Shown: in pieces, positions 8,560 through 17,621 of the stretch | How positions within the stretch are numbered: the stretch's first letter is position 1 | How the letters are laid out: each line of letters opens with the position of its first letter | Source of the DNA: Pseudomonadota bacterium | GTDB lineage: Bacteria; Pseudomonadota; Gammaproteobacteria; Pseudomonadales; Moraxellaceae | Assembly (NCBI GenBank): GCA_023393635.1 | Contig: JAEWKT010000005.1 | Location: 1-64,000, forward strand | Length of the DNA: 64,000 nt | Reading direction: 5' to 3' | Translations under genes and position numbers: made by a program | The notes under the pieces: model-generated | Told to the model about the DNA's origin: nothing | The model's database searches: none | The model's input: the letters and a program-made list of their open reading frames with translations, nothing else

Positions 8560-10494
8560 TTATATTTCCAATGCAATTTTCTTGGCATGGTAATCTGCCA
8601 TCGCTTTTGGCTCAAAACCTAGCCGCCAATAGAGTAAATCCAGCACATCCTGCTCCTCCTGAGTAATGACCGTGTCAGACCACAAACAGGTTTCAGCCGC
8701 AGCCAAAATATTCATCCGCTCGCGCTTTAGTAACCCTGCCAGTTGCTGCAAGGTTTGCCCCAGGTGAATGGGCGAATGGGTTGGTGGATACTGTAAGGCA
8801 CGTTTCAATTGCCGTGGATTTAATACGGTACGTAATACACGTTCACGCGACTGTTGTTTTTCATAGTCACTGAGTTTTTGTACATGCAACAATGCTTCAA
8901 CCAACACAGTAATTGCCCTGCCGCAATTTTCCATGGCCACAGGGACAATGGAAGGCAACTGTTTTAATTTGGCTTTGACGCGCTCAATCAACAACATGTC
9001 CAGCAAACCAATTTGCCCATCAAGCTGAATAATATCAGCTAAACGTGATAAAAATTGCCGCGCTGCACTGGCAGGTAAGTCACCTAAACCATCTACACCC
9101 TGCAAAAAAATACTGACATGTAAGCGCGGATCCAACTTGGCCAGCGCTTCAGCAATTGCACGACTGACCTGATGCTTTTCAGGTTCACAATCAATATGTT
9201 GTCTTAACGCCAAAACAGCGACTAATAGCTCTCGGCAGCCTGTTTGGGTACTTAAGGCGCGCTTCACCACATCAGGCCGCTGACTACTGGCACGAAAATC
9301 AGTGTTTAACGGTTTATTGGCATCCTTAATATTTAAGGTAATGGGTTCTAAGCGTACTGTTGGCAATGGTAGTGGTGGCTGCCATTCAATCGGGTCAAGT
9401 GCTGCCTCATGTTGCGTACTCTCTTGCTCGGTTGCCCGAAGCTCATCTAGCGTGACAATAGGCATGTCATTTTCATCTAATTGCTTGCGTGCCAAAATAC
9501 GATCCTGCACGCGCGCACGACGCAATGCAGCAGGACTAATTTGGCTAATACGCTGATCTAAACTAGGATGCGTGGCCAGAAAACTATGGCTGTGTAAGGC
9601 CTGCCCAAAACAAAAGTGGCTGATAGACTCTGTATAAACGCCGTGCAATTGCGTGCCTGCATGATGCACCCGAATACGTAGCAAAGCCTGTAGCACCCCA
9701 TTAGAACGGGTAAATTGCAAGCTGGCCGCATCGGCCAAATACTCACGCTGTCTTAAAATGGCAAACTTAAGCAGCCGCGCCATCAATACGCCCAGACTGC
9801 CAACCAGCCAAATCAGCCCACCTGTGGCAATAAAAATGGCATCGGCCTGACGATCACGCTGCACGTTGCGCTGTAATGAAAACCCTGCCTGTGCTACCCA
9901 GCTTCCAATCTGGCTGACCGATAACAACCCGCCCACCCACGCGACCAGACGCAAATTAAGCTGTGTATCGCCATGATGAATATGACTAAACTCATGCGCA
10001 ATCACCCCTTGCAACTCATAGCGGTCCAGGGTCTGGAGCATGCCCCAGGTCACCACCAAAACCATATCTATCGGCCGATAGCCTGCCACAAATGCATTAA
10101 TCCCCAGCTCATCATCTAGCACATATAAAGCAGGCAAAGGCACACCCGATGCAATGGACATTTCCTCCACCACATTTTTGAGCACTAGCTCTTCAGGCAC
10201 TGTGGTTTCCAAATGAATGCGCCGCGCACCTAAACGTCTGGCTAATGCACGACCACCTTCTCTTAGGCGATATGACTCAAGCAGCGAGCCACCCACAATC
10301 ACCAGCAGCATGGTAGCAACAATATAAGGAGTTAACGGATGTAAAAAAACCGACGGTGTACCTTCAAATGGATACCGCACCATGCCAACCAGCATATTCA
10401 TGGTAAAAATGGTAAATACCACTGCCAGGACAAACAAAATGCTAAGCATCAGGCTGTAACGTTTGGCTTGTTCCTGTTTACCCCAAAAGTCCAA
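8560..10494 (-). CDS. Membrane M48 metallopeptidase (HtpX-related) paired with LemA
   Basis: The 644-residue protein has two N-terminal membrane segments (about 14-37 and 55-72), then an M48 domain with HEFSH at 167-171 and a third-ligand region REYLADAAS near 252. Further hydrophobic segments lie near 190-245. The C-terminal 300 residues are an uncharacterised cytoplasmic extension that makes it far longer than HtpX (293 residues). It begins 26 bases after the lemA stop. LemA-M48 pairs are common, and membrane protein quality control is the usual inference. I do not assign htpX because of the extension. Confidence 0.87.
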   Translation of the reverse strand: MDFWGKQEQAKRYSLMLSILFVLAVVFTIFTMNMLVGMVRYPFEGTPSVFLHPLTPYIVATMLLVIVGGSLLESYRLREGGRALARRLGARRIHLETTVPEELVLKNVVEEMSIASGVPLPALYVLDDELGINAFVAGYRPIDMVLVVTWGMLQTLDRYELQGVIAHEFSHIHHGDTQLNLRLVAWVGGLLSVSQIGSWVAQAGFSLQRNVQRDRQADAIFIATGGLIWLVGSLGVLMARLLKFAILRQREYLADAASLQFTRSNGVLQALLRIRVHHAGTQLHGVYTESISHFCFGQALHSHSFLATHPSLDQRISQISPAALRRARVQDRILARKQLDENDMPIVTLDELRATEQESTQHEAALDPIEWQPPLPLPTVRLEPITLNIKDANKPLNTDFRASSQRPDVVKRALSTQTGCRELLVAVLALRQHIDCEPEKHQVSRAIAEALAKLDPRLHVSIFLQGVDGLGDLPASAARQFLSRLADIIQLDGQIGLLDMLLIERVKAKLKQLPSIVPVAMENCGRAITVLVEALLHVQKLSDYEKQQSRERVLRTVLNPRQLKRALQYPPTHSPIHLGQTLQQLAGLLKRERMNILAAAETCLWSDTVITQEEQDVLDLLYWRLGFEPKAMADYHAKKIALEI

Positions 10495-10520
10495 TCAGAA
10501 TATCCTTCTTAACAATTTTG

Positions 10521-11150
10521 TTATAGGCTAATACGTACTGCTGGCCGAACTGCCTTGGCATCATCTAGTGCCAGTTGTTTCATTGGCTTAAAGCTAAATG
10601 CACCCGCCACAAAATTACTTGGAAACATCTCACAGGCATTATTATAAAACATCACATGGTCATTATAAGCCTGACGTGCAAAGCTCACCCGATTTTCTGT
10701 GCTGTTTAATTCTTCCATTAAATCTCTAACTACCGAGTCTGCTTTAAGCTCAGGATATTGCTCCATGACTGCGGTAAATTGCGCCAAACTATTGCTTAAT
10801 TTTTGCTCAGCCAAGCTCAGTTTATCAATCAACTCTGGTGAACTATAAACCCCAGAACCAGCCAGATTTCGCTGTGCCTGAACCGCAGCATCACGTGCAC
10901 TAATGACCCGTTCAAGCGTGTCTTTTTCATGCGACATATACGCCCGCGTGGCTTCTACCAGATTTGGTATCAAATCATGCCTGCGCTGCAACTGCACATC
11001 AATTTGTGAAAAACCATTTTTGGCAGCATTGCGCTTGGTGACCAATCCGTTAAACAAACCAATGACATAAAAAACTGCAATCGCAATAATAATGATAAAA
11101 ATCAGTCCGCCCCACATAATTACGCTCCTTAATCTTTTATTGTTCAGCAA
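10521..11150 (-). CDS. lemA: LemA family protein
   Basis: The 209-residue protein has one N-terminal membrane anchor (about 10-31) and a helical LemA domain with the family block NGFSQIDVQLQRRHDLIPNL at about 45-64. The closing coiled helices end in a FKPMKQL segment. LemA proteins are membrane-anchored partners of unknown biochemical role that are often encoded next to M48 proteases, as here with a 26-base gap. A GGAG-like Shine-Dalgarno precedes the ATG. Confidence 0.92.
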   Translation of the reverse strand: MLNNKRLRSVIMWGGLIFIIIIAIAVFYVIGLFNGLVTKRNAAKNGFSQIDVQLQRRHDLIPNLVEATRAYMSHEKDTLERVISARDAAVQAQRNLAGSGVYSSPELIDKLSLAEQKLSNSLAQFTAVMEQYPELKADSVVRDLMEELNSTENRVSFARQAYNDHVMFYNNACEMFPSNFVAGAFSFKPMKQLALDDAKAVRPAVRISL

Positions 11151-11250
11151 AAGTTAAGTGAATAATATGCTATAAACTGTGGCGATGGTAACCATGCTGA
11201 TGCGATTAAACCATTAAATGACTAAACGTAAAAATTAGCCGTAAATTATT

Positions 11251-11280
11251 AAGCGGTAAGGTATTATTCACTTACCGCTT
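11251..11280 (-). terminator. Inverted repeat downstream of the Mpo1-like gene
   Basis: AAGCGGTAAG (11251-11260) and CTTACCGCTT (11271-11280) form a perfect 10-bp stem with a 10-base loop. It lies between the Mpo1-like gene and lemA. The T tract on the minus-strand side is poor, so it may be a weak terminator or an RNA stabiliser. Confidence 0.5.
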
Positions 11281-11320
11281 CTTATTATTCTAATAACAAC
11301 CAATAAGGCTGCCATAAACT

Positions 11321-11686
11321 TTAGTTTTTATCGTATTTTTTGTGGCGTAGGCTGACTTTACCACGGCACACATCGGCAAACATGCGCCAATCGGACATAA
11401 AGCTATATAGCGGCTGCTTAAAAGAAGCTGGCTTATTTTTTTCAAAGAAAAAATGCCCTACCCATGCACATGCATAGCCTGTTAACAGTGCTTTTGCCAA
11501 ATAACTTTTTTTGCCTGTTTTGATGGCTTTGTATACACAATAGATGCCTGCCACGCTACCTGCCACATGCAAACGTCGGCTCATCACATTGCTATGCTCA
11601 GTCAAATAAAACTGATAAAACTGGGCATAATTACGGATCGGCATGCTTACTTGCTGATCTGGCTTATTCATTACTGCTTGATTCAT
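11321..11686 (-). CDS. Mpo1-like (DUF962) family membrane protein
   Basis: The 121-residue protein shows the DUF962/Mpo1 layout: the YLTEHSNVMSRRLHVAGS block at about 28-45, a membrane-embedded middle, then HFFFEKNKPASFKQPLYSF with conserved His and Glu near 79-83. Yeast Mpo1 is an iron-dependent dioxygenase that shortens 2-hydroxy fatty acids, and the conserved His residues fit metal binding. The bacterial role is not established. The gene is monocistronic, with an inverted repeat downstream. Confidence 0.85.
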   Translation of the reverse strand: MNQAVMNKPDQQVSMPIRNYAQFYQFYLTEHSNVMSRRLHVAGSVAGIYCVYKAIKTGKKSYLAKALLTGYACAWVGHFFFEKNKPASFKQPLYSFMSDWRMFADVCRGKVSLRHKKYDKN

Positions 11687-11842
11687 GCTGGTATTCCCTC
11701 ATCATATACGCTTGCTTATTATCCCATAAATCGACCATGATTTAAGTTACAGTTATGCAATCTCTTATTGTTAAGAGATCTACTATTACAGCCTATAAAA
11801 ATAAACTAACTGGCTTAAAGAGTAACTTCTTAAGGACTACCT

Positions 11843-13030
11843 TTAGCGCACGGGTTTATTGCTCACGGGTTTATTGTTAACATCAATCTGCTTAAATGGT
11901 GTGCTGGCCAGTGCCGCCGCATAATAAGCTTGCACATGCCCTTTTTCCTGCTGGCAAAAATTTTGTACCGCCTGCATAAAATCTGGTTGTGCCAACCAAT
12001 GGGCAGAATAGGTATACACAGGCGCAAAACCACGGATCAACTTATGCTCGCCTTGAGTACCTGGGTCAAAAAACTGTAATTGCTGATTAATCGCATATTC
12101 AATGCCCTGATAATAACAAACCTCAAAGTGCAGGCAGTTTATCTGTTCAAGCGCGCCCCAATAACGCCCATATAAAGTGTGCTTATCTTTAAAAAATAAC
12201 GCGGCTGCTACGGATTTATTATTTTGACTGGCTTTAACCAGCAGCAAATGCTGTGGCATGCTTTGCACCAATTGCCAAAAAAATGCTTCATTTAAATACG
12301 GCCGCTGTCCACGCACATAATAGGTATTGGCATAGCATTGATAAAAAAATTCAATATCTGCCTGAGTGATGTTACTGCCTTCTATCCATTGACAGTCAAC
12401 TTGCTGCTCGGCCAGCCTTTGCCGCTCTACCTTAATACTTTTGCGTTTTTTTGCAGTGAGCGCTGCTAAAAAATCCTCAAAATCAGAATAGTGTTGATTG
12501 GACCATAAAAACTGACAATGCTGACGAATAGCCAGTTGCGGCATTTGCGTTTTAAAAAATGTTAATAATGATTGATCAATAAATAAAGCATGCCAGGAAG
12601 AAGCATGGTATTGCGCAGTTAAATATTCTATTGCTGTAAATATAACTGGCCACACCTGCGCTAGTTCATGACCTTGTGCCAGCAGTATTCGCTCTCCTGT
12701 GACAGGCGTAAAAGGCACACTACTTACCAGGCGCGGATAGTAATTCAGGCCATGCCGTGCATAGGCATCTGCCCAAGCGTGGTCAAATACATATTCACCA
12801 CGATGATGCGACTTGATAAACAAAGGCATCCATGCAACAGGCTGCTCAGCTTGCTCAATCACAACATGCGAAATCACCCAGCCAGTCTGCTGACCTAATG
12901 CGTGCTGTTCCAGAGCTTGCCAAAATTCAAACTGTAAAAATGGCTGCGCAGGCTGAACTTGCTCAAACAAACTTGCAGCCTGTTCGACAGAGGAAATAAT
13001 TTTAAACTGATAAGATAAATCAACCTGCAC
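11843..13030 (-). CDS. Peptidogalycan biosynthesis/FemAB-like GNAT protein (COG3146 family)
   Basis: The 395-residue protein matches the family annotated as GNAT N-acyltransferase or FemAB-like (PF04339). Supporting blocks are the N-terminal PFLQFEFWQALE near 29-40, AWADAYARHGLNYYPRL near 85-101, and the C-terminal GRYWGALEQINCLHFEVCYY and FDPGTQGEHKLIRGFAP segments. The function of the family is unproven; aminoacyl- or acyl-transfer is inferred from the double-GNAT fold. It stands alone between the Mpo1-like gene and the DUF3144 gene. Confidence 0.82.
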   Translation of the reverse strand: MQVDLSYQFKIISSVEQAASLFEQVQPAQPFLQFEFWQALEQHALGQQTGWVISHVVIEQAEQPVAWMPLFIKSHHRGEYVFDHAWADAYARHGLNYYPRLVSSVPFTPVTGERILLAQGHELAQVWPVIFTAIEYLTAQYHASSWHALFIDQSLLTFFKTQMPQLAIRQHCQFLWSNQHYSDFEDFLAALTAKKRKSIKVERQRLAEQQVDCQWIEGSNITQADIEFFYQCYANTYYVRGQRPYLNEAFFWQLVQSMPQHLLLVKASQNNKSVAAALFFKDKHTLYGRYWGALEQINCLHFEVCYYQGIEYAINQQLQFFDPGTQGEHKLIRGFAPVYTYSAHWLAQPDFMQAVQNFCQQEKGHVQAYYAAALASTPFKQIDVNNKPVSNKPVR

Positions 13031-13276
13031 GATCTGAACATCCTCACTGAGTCACTTTAACCATACTAAAATGCTTTTAGCCATGAATTTAGGCCATTAA
13101 AGTATGGTCTTATAAAAAATAAGACGCAAAAGAAACTTTATTAATCAACTGCTCGTATCTTCATTACTTTGAACCCAAACAAAACATGAAATGTATTTTC
13201 TTAGCCCATGACTCTTACTAGCATTTATACGCTCTTTGACCCAAAATAACGTAATTTTGCATAGGATTACATCCAG

Positions 13277-13564
13277 ATGACCCAGAAAGATACCAATGAT
13301 TTTTATGATCGTGTTGACGCACTGATTCAAGTGGCTAATCAACAATGTGACACTGAGGACAAAGGCAAAGTAAGCGCCTCTTTTTTATTTGCCGCAGCAC
13401 GCTTTAATACCTGGGTCAGTGCATCGGGCTTTGAAAATGCAACGCTGATGAAAGCAAATCGTGAGGAATTGGTTCAACACTTTGTCAAACAATATCAGGC
13501 CATGCTTGAAGACAATCTGGATGAATTTATTGAGAACTTTGATGCTTATCTTATGAAGAAATAA
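13277..13564 (+). CDS. DUF3144 family protein
   Basis: This 95-residue protein is acidic and helical. It has the family pattern FYDRVDALIQVANQQ followed by a central SFLFAAARFNxWV block and a C-terminal YxxMLxDNLDEFIENFDxY segment. Members are small cytoplasmic proteins of unknown function in gamma- and betaproteobacteria. The gene converges on icd, and the two share a terminator hairpin. Confidence 0.88.
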   Translation: MTQKDTNDFYDRVDALIQVANQQCDTEDKGKVSASFLFAAARFNTWVSASGFENATLMKANREELVQHFVKQYQAMLEDNLDEFIENFDAYLMKK

Positions 13565-13611
13565 GATTTTCCCAATTGACATAGTTAAAATTTAAACATT
13601 CGTGAAGATAA

Positions 13612-13649
13612 AAAATAACCCTCAATGCAATGACACTAAGGGTTATTTT
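13612..13649. terminator. Bidirectional terminator between DUF3144 gene and icd
   Basis: AAAATAACCCT (13612-13622) and AGGGTTATTTT (13639-13649) form a perfect 11-bp stem with a 16-base loop. A and T tracts on both sides make it suitable for both converging genes. Confidence 0.8.
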
Positions 13650-13671
13650 GAGTACTGATTACGCTAGAGGA

Positions 13672-14928
13672 CTACTCTTCCATTTGCGCAATAATAGCAT
13701 CACCAAACTCAGAACAACGCAGCAATGTCGCGTCTGGCATTAGACGTTCAAAGTCATAGGTGACAGTCTTGGCTTCAATAGCGCCAGCAACACCTTTAAT
13801 AATTAAGTCAGCCGCTTCACCCCAGCCCATATCACGCAGCATCATTTCTGCCGACAGAATAATAGAACCTGGGTTTACTTTGTCCTGACCCGCATATTTT
13901 GGTGCAGTACCGTGTGTTGCTTCATACACTGCCAAAGCACCACCAATGTTGGCACCTGGTGCAATCCCAATACCACCCACTTCTGCGGCCAGGGCATCAG
14001 AAATATAATCACCATTTAGGTTTAAGGTGGCAATGACCGAGTAGTCCGCTGGACGCATTAAAATTTGCTGTAAGAAGGCATCAGCAATCACATCTTTAAT
14101 AATAATATCTTTACCAGTTTTTGGGTTTTTAATTTTGACCCAAGGACCACCATCCAGCAATTCACCGCCAAAGCGTTCCATGGCCAGCTCATAGCCCCAC
14201 TCTTTAAACGCGCCTTCGGTGTATTTCATGATATTTCCTTTGTGCACTAAAGTCACAGAGGGCTTATCATTATCAATGGCAAATTGAATGGCTTTACGCA
14301 CCAAACGCTGAGTCCCTTCTTTGGAAACGGGTTTAATCCCAATACCGCAGTTGTCAGAGAAACGAATCTTGGTCACGCCCATTTCGTTCTTTAAGAATTC
14401 AATGACTTTTTTGGCTTCGGGTGAGTCAGCTTTCCACTCAATCCCTGCATAGATATCTTCTGAGTTTTCACGGAAGATAACCATGTTGGTCAGTTGTGGA
14501 CTGTGTACTGGACTTGGAACCCCTTTAAACCAGCGTACTGGACGTACACACACATATAAATCCAGTTCTTGACGCAGTGCCACGTTCAGCGAGCGAATAC
14601 CACCCCCAACTGGTGTGGTTAGCGGCCCTTTAATAGACACAACAAATTCACGTAACGCTTCAAAGGTTTCTTCTGGCATATAAGTGCCATAGATACGATC
14701 TGCTTTTTCTCCGCAATACACTTCCATCCACACGATAGACCGTTTTCCGCTATAGGCTTTTAAAACAGCAGCGTCAACAACCTTCTTCATCACTGGCGTA
14801 ATATCAACACCAATACCATCACCTTCAATAAATGGAATGATTGGATGATTGGGGACGTTCAGTGACAGGTCTGCATTAACGGTGATTTTGTCGCCATCCG
14901 CAGGAACCACGATCTTCTGATAACCCAT
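13672..14928 (-). CDS. icd: NADP-dependent isocitrate dehydrogenase
   Basis: The 418-residue protein is a full-length homodimeric, E. coli-type Icd (416 residues there), which oxidises isocitrate to 2-oxoglutarate in the TCA cycle. The blocks FIEGDGIGVDITP at about 33-45, IVIFRENSEDIYAGIEW-like at about 150-165 and GTAPKYAGQDKVNPGS near 337-352 carry substrate, metal and coenzyme contacts. The serine of the NSED segment is the residue phosphorylated by AceK in enteric bacteria. The gene is divergent from rluE. Confidence 0.96.
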   Translation of the reverse strand: MGYQKIVVPADGDKITVNADLSLNVPNHPIIPFIEGDGIGVDITPVMKKVVDAAVLKAYSGKRSIVWMEVYCGEKADRIYGTYMPEETFEALREFVVSIKGPLTTPVGGGIRSLNVALRQELDLYVCVRPVRWFKGVPSPVHSPQLTNMVIFRENSEDIYAGIEWKADSPEAKKVIEFLKNEMGVTKIRFSDNCGIGIKPVSKEGTQRLVRKAIQFAIDNDKPSVTLVHKGNIMKYTEGAFKEWGYELAMERFGGELLDGGPWVKIKNPKTGKDIIIKDVIADAFLQQILMRPADYSVIATLNLNGDYISDALAAEVGGIGIAPGANIGGALAVYEATHGTAPKYAGQDKVNPGSIILSAEMMLRDMGWGEAADLIIKGVAGAIEAKTVTYDFERLMPDATLLRCSEFGDAIIAQMEE

Positions 14929-15121
14929 TGTACAGGTGCTCCCTTTTTTCTAGTGGTAAACTTTTTCAAATGCAAAAACTAACATGTTTTCTCACGCATC
15001 TATATGTACTATATGTTAAACATTTCTACAGCCTTGTGTGATTTAGAAAACAAATATCATTATTTATCTACGTGATGTGAAGTGTTTTTTCTTGTAAGTT
15101 CAACGGATAATTGAAACCAAA

Positions 15122-15859
15122 ATGGCACAAATTGTATTGTTTAATAAACCTTTTAACGTATTAACGCAATTTAGGCCAGATGGCGCGCGTATTACCCTCA
15201 CGCAATATATCCATGATAAATCATTGAGGGTTGCTGGGCGTTTAGACTATGATTCCGAAGGCCTCCTGTTGCTTACAGATGACGGTCAAGTCAATCAGCA
15301 ATTAACCCATCCTAAAACCAAACAATACAAAACTTATGTGGTGCAGGTAGATGGCATTCCAACACCAACTGCCCTACAACAACTGACCAATGGCGTAGTA
15401 TTGAAAGATGGGCTAACGTTGCCTGCATACGCTAAACTAATTACCGAACCTGACTGGTTATGGCCACGCAATCCACCGATACGCTATCGCGCCAACTTAC
15501 CCACCTCATGGTTAGAAATAAAAATTTGTGAGGGCAAAAATCGCCAAGTGAGGCGCATGACCGCAGCAGTTGGCCTGCCCACCTTACGGTTAATTCGAAC
15601 CCATATTGGCCCATTTTCACTGGCTGATTTACAACCAGGACAAGTCAAATTATTAAACAGCGCAGATTATCCATTTGAGCTGAAACTTAGCCCTGAGCTT
15701 ACACCCAGTCAACGTCATAAAGCATCTGAATCACGCGACCGCTCAGTACTTAAATCAGGCGGTGGGGCAACTTCTCGATCTAAGCGATCAGCCAGTAAAG
15801 ATTTGGATTTTCGTAACAAACGCCGAAACACCCGTCCCATTGGCTCACGTGGTAAGTGA
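15122..15859 (+). CDS. rluE: 23S rRNA pseudouridine synthase RluE
   Basis: The 245-residue protein is an RsuA/RluE-type pseudouridine synthase. The catalytic Asp is D42 in the AGRLDYDSEG motif, and the EGKNRQVRRMTAAVGLPTLRL block at about 166-186 is typical. It opens directly with the catalytic domain and has no S4 domain, as in RluE. RluE modifies U2457 of 23S rRNA. A basic, Ser/Arg-rich tail of about 45 residues extends past E. coli RluE (217 residues). This tail lies inside the end of the convergent ligase-like gene, a 145-base overlap. Confidence 0.9.
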   Translation: MAQIVLFNKPFNVLTQFRPDGARITLTQYIHDKSLRVAGRLDYDSEGLLLLTDDGQVNQQLTHPKTKQYKTYVVQVDGIPTPTALQQLTNGVVLKDGLTLPAYAKLITEPDWLWPRNPPIRYRANLPTSWLEIKICEGKNRQVRRMTAAVGLPTLRLIRTHIGPFSLADLQPGQVKLLNSADYPFELKLSPELTPSQRHKASESRDRSVLKSGGGATSRSKRSASKDLDFRNKRRNTRPIGSRGK

Positions 15860-17523
15860 TCTACAAATTCAATGCTATCGGGCAAAAGGCCATAATATAA
15901 GCTATTAATATGCTGTTTTAATTTTTCAATATTCAGGCCATGTTTTGCCACGACCAGTAGCCGCACAGTGCTGTGTTCGTTATCCTGAATCATGGCACAA
16001 TCAATGACATCTTCATGCTGGCAAATCCTGCGCTCAATTTCCTGCGGAAACAGTTGTCGCCTGTCCCACCATACCGTATCTACATTTCGCTCTAGCATGG
16101 TAATAAAGCCATCTTCAGAAATAGACACGATATCGCCAGTTTTTAGCCACTCATCATGGGTGATTATTTGCTGTGTTACCACTGGCTTTTGCCAATAGCC
16201 GCGCATAACCTGTGGTCCCCTGACCCATAGTTCACCTGGCTGATTAAAGCCCAAAGGTTGGTGTTTATTGCCTACAATACAAATTTCAGTATTGGGCAAA
16301 ACTACGCCGACCGTCCCTACTCGGACGCGCTGTGGAGGATTAATGCTAATTAAAGGAGCAGCTTCACTTAAGCCAAATACTTCGCATAAATTGCGGCCAG
16401 TAATTTTATGCCACTCTTGTTGCAAAGCGCGATCTACAAAGCTTCCGCCACATAAAAACAGCTCCATGTTTTTAATAAGATGCAGGCTGCCTTCATGCTT
16501 GAGCAATTCTTCATAAAAAATAGGCACGCCCGCTAATAATGTTAAAGGATATGATTGTAAACTCTTAGGCCTGCTTAATAACTCTTCAAGCGTAGTCAAG
16601 ACCACATGAGCACCAGTCGCTAACATGGCTAAGCAAAAATTTACCCCAACAATATGCTGTAACGGGATAGTGCATACACCACATTTGGCGGCATTTAAGC
16701 GTTCATTTAAAATATGACTACTTTGCTGATAATTGGCTGATAAATTGCCATGCGACAAGACAACGCCTTTAGGCATGCCTGTGGTGCCACTGGTATACTG
16801 AATGATGGCTATATCACTACACTGTGGTTTAGCCCAATCCTGATAAGTATAATTATATTTTCGCAGAATTTGCCTTAAACGCACATAACGAATCATGCTG
16901 GTGTCTTCACGCCATTGCTGCAACCATTTTTTGGGTGATAACCAGGTTTTTAATCTTCCAAACAGGCTGATAAAGTCATCTGCCTGAGTGGTAACAATAT
17001 GGCGTATGCTGGTTTGTAATAATATTTTTTCTACACGCGGCAAAAACTCAGGAATAGTGATTAACAGCTTGGCACCAGAATCTTGCAACTGATGCAATAT
17101 ATGGCTGCTCTCTAGTATAAAACTTAAATTGGTCACAATAAGCTGTGCGCGCCACGCCGCCAAAATGCAAATCATATAAGACAAATTACTGGGCAAATAC
17201 AAGGCAACTCGGTCACCTGACTTGACGTTGGCATCATTAATCAGCCAGCAGGCCAGCGCATCAACACTAAAGGCCACTTCTGCATAATTTAAAGTCTGAC
17301 CACACATGCTAATGGCTGGCGCACCTGGGTTTTGGCTTGCTGCGTCATCAAAGTAATCAAGACAGGTGCTGGCTTGCAAAGGCATTTTTCGCCCCTGATA
17401 CAACGAGTCATAACTCTGCCATTGGGCGTTATAGACATCCTGTGCGGACTGTTGAGCCGCATTACTTTGGCTGCCTGTAGCATGTGTTGCACTACTTTCA
17501 ATGCTATTAAATTGAGACGGCAT
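15715..17523 (-). CDS. AMP-binding (acyl-CoA ligase-like) protein with altered C-terminal motifs
   Basis: The 602-residue protein has the ANL adenylate-forming fold. The P-loop-like motif YTSGTTGMPKG is at 243-253 and TGD at 462-464. The C-terminal domain is unusual: the A10 motif reads PREPMGRVFRRLLR at 558-571, so the catalytic lysine position is Arg564, and the A8 hinge region reads LERNVDTVWWDRRQLFP rather than GRxKDxI. FadD-type ligases need that lysine for adenylation, so the enzyme may be inactive, thioesterifying only, or specialised. The last 145 bases overlap the end of rluE in the opposite orientation. The substrate is unknown. Confidence 0.82.
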   Translation of the reverse strand: MPSQFNSIESSATHATGSQSNAAQQSAQDVYNAQWQSYDSLYQGRKMPLQASTCLDYFDDAASQNPGAPAISMCGQTLNYAEVAFSVDALACWLINDANVKSGDRVALYLPSNLSYMICILAAWRAQLIVTNLSFILESSHILHQLQDSGAKLLITIPEFLPRVEKILLQTSIRHIVTTQADDFISLFGRLKTWLSPKKWLQQWREDTSMIRYVRLRQILRKYNYTYQDWAKPQCSDIAIIQYTSGTTGMPKGVVLSHGNLSANYQQSSHILNERLNAAKCGVCTIPLQHIVGVNFCLAMLATGAHVVLTTLEELLSRPKSLQSYPLTLLAGVPIFYEELLKHEGSLHLIKNMELFLCGGSFVDRALQQEWHKITGRNLCEVFGLSEAAPLISINPPQRVRVGTVGVVLPNTEICIVGNKHQPLGFNQPGELWVRGPQVMRGYWQKPVVTQQIITHDEWLKTGDIVSISEDGFITMLERNVDTVWWDRRQLFPQEIERRICQHEDVIDCAMIQDNEHSTVRLLVVAKHGLNIEKLKQHINSLYYGLLPDSIEFVDHLPREPMGRVFRRLLRKSKSLLADRLDREVAPPPDLSTERSRDSDAL

Positions 17524-17621
17524 TTTCCTGTCATCCTGCCTTTATTTAGGTGTTTGCTTTATCGTCCTATTTTCTAACTTGTCAGGCACTTAAACTGTTA
17601 GTCCCAGTTAACCACGGCTTG

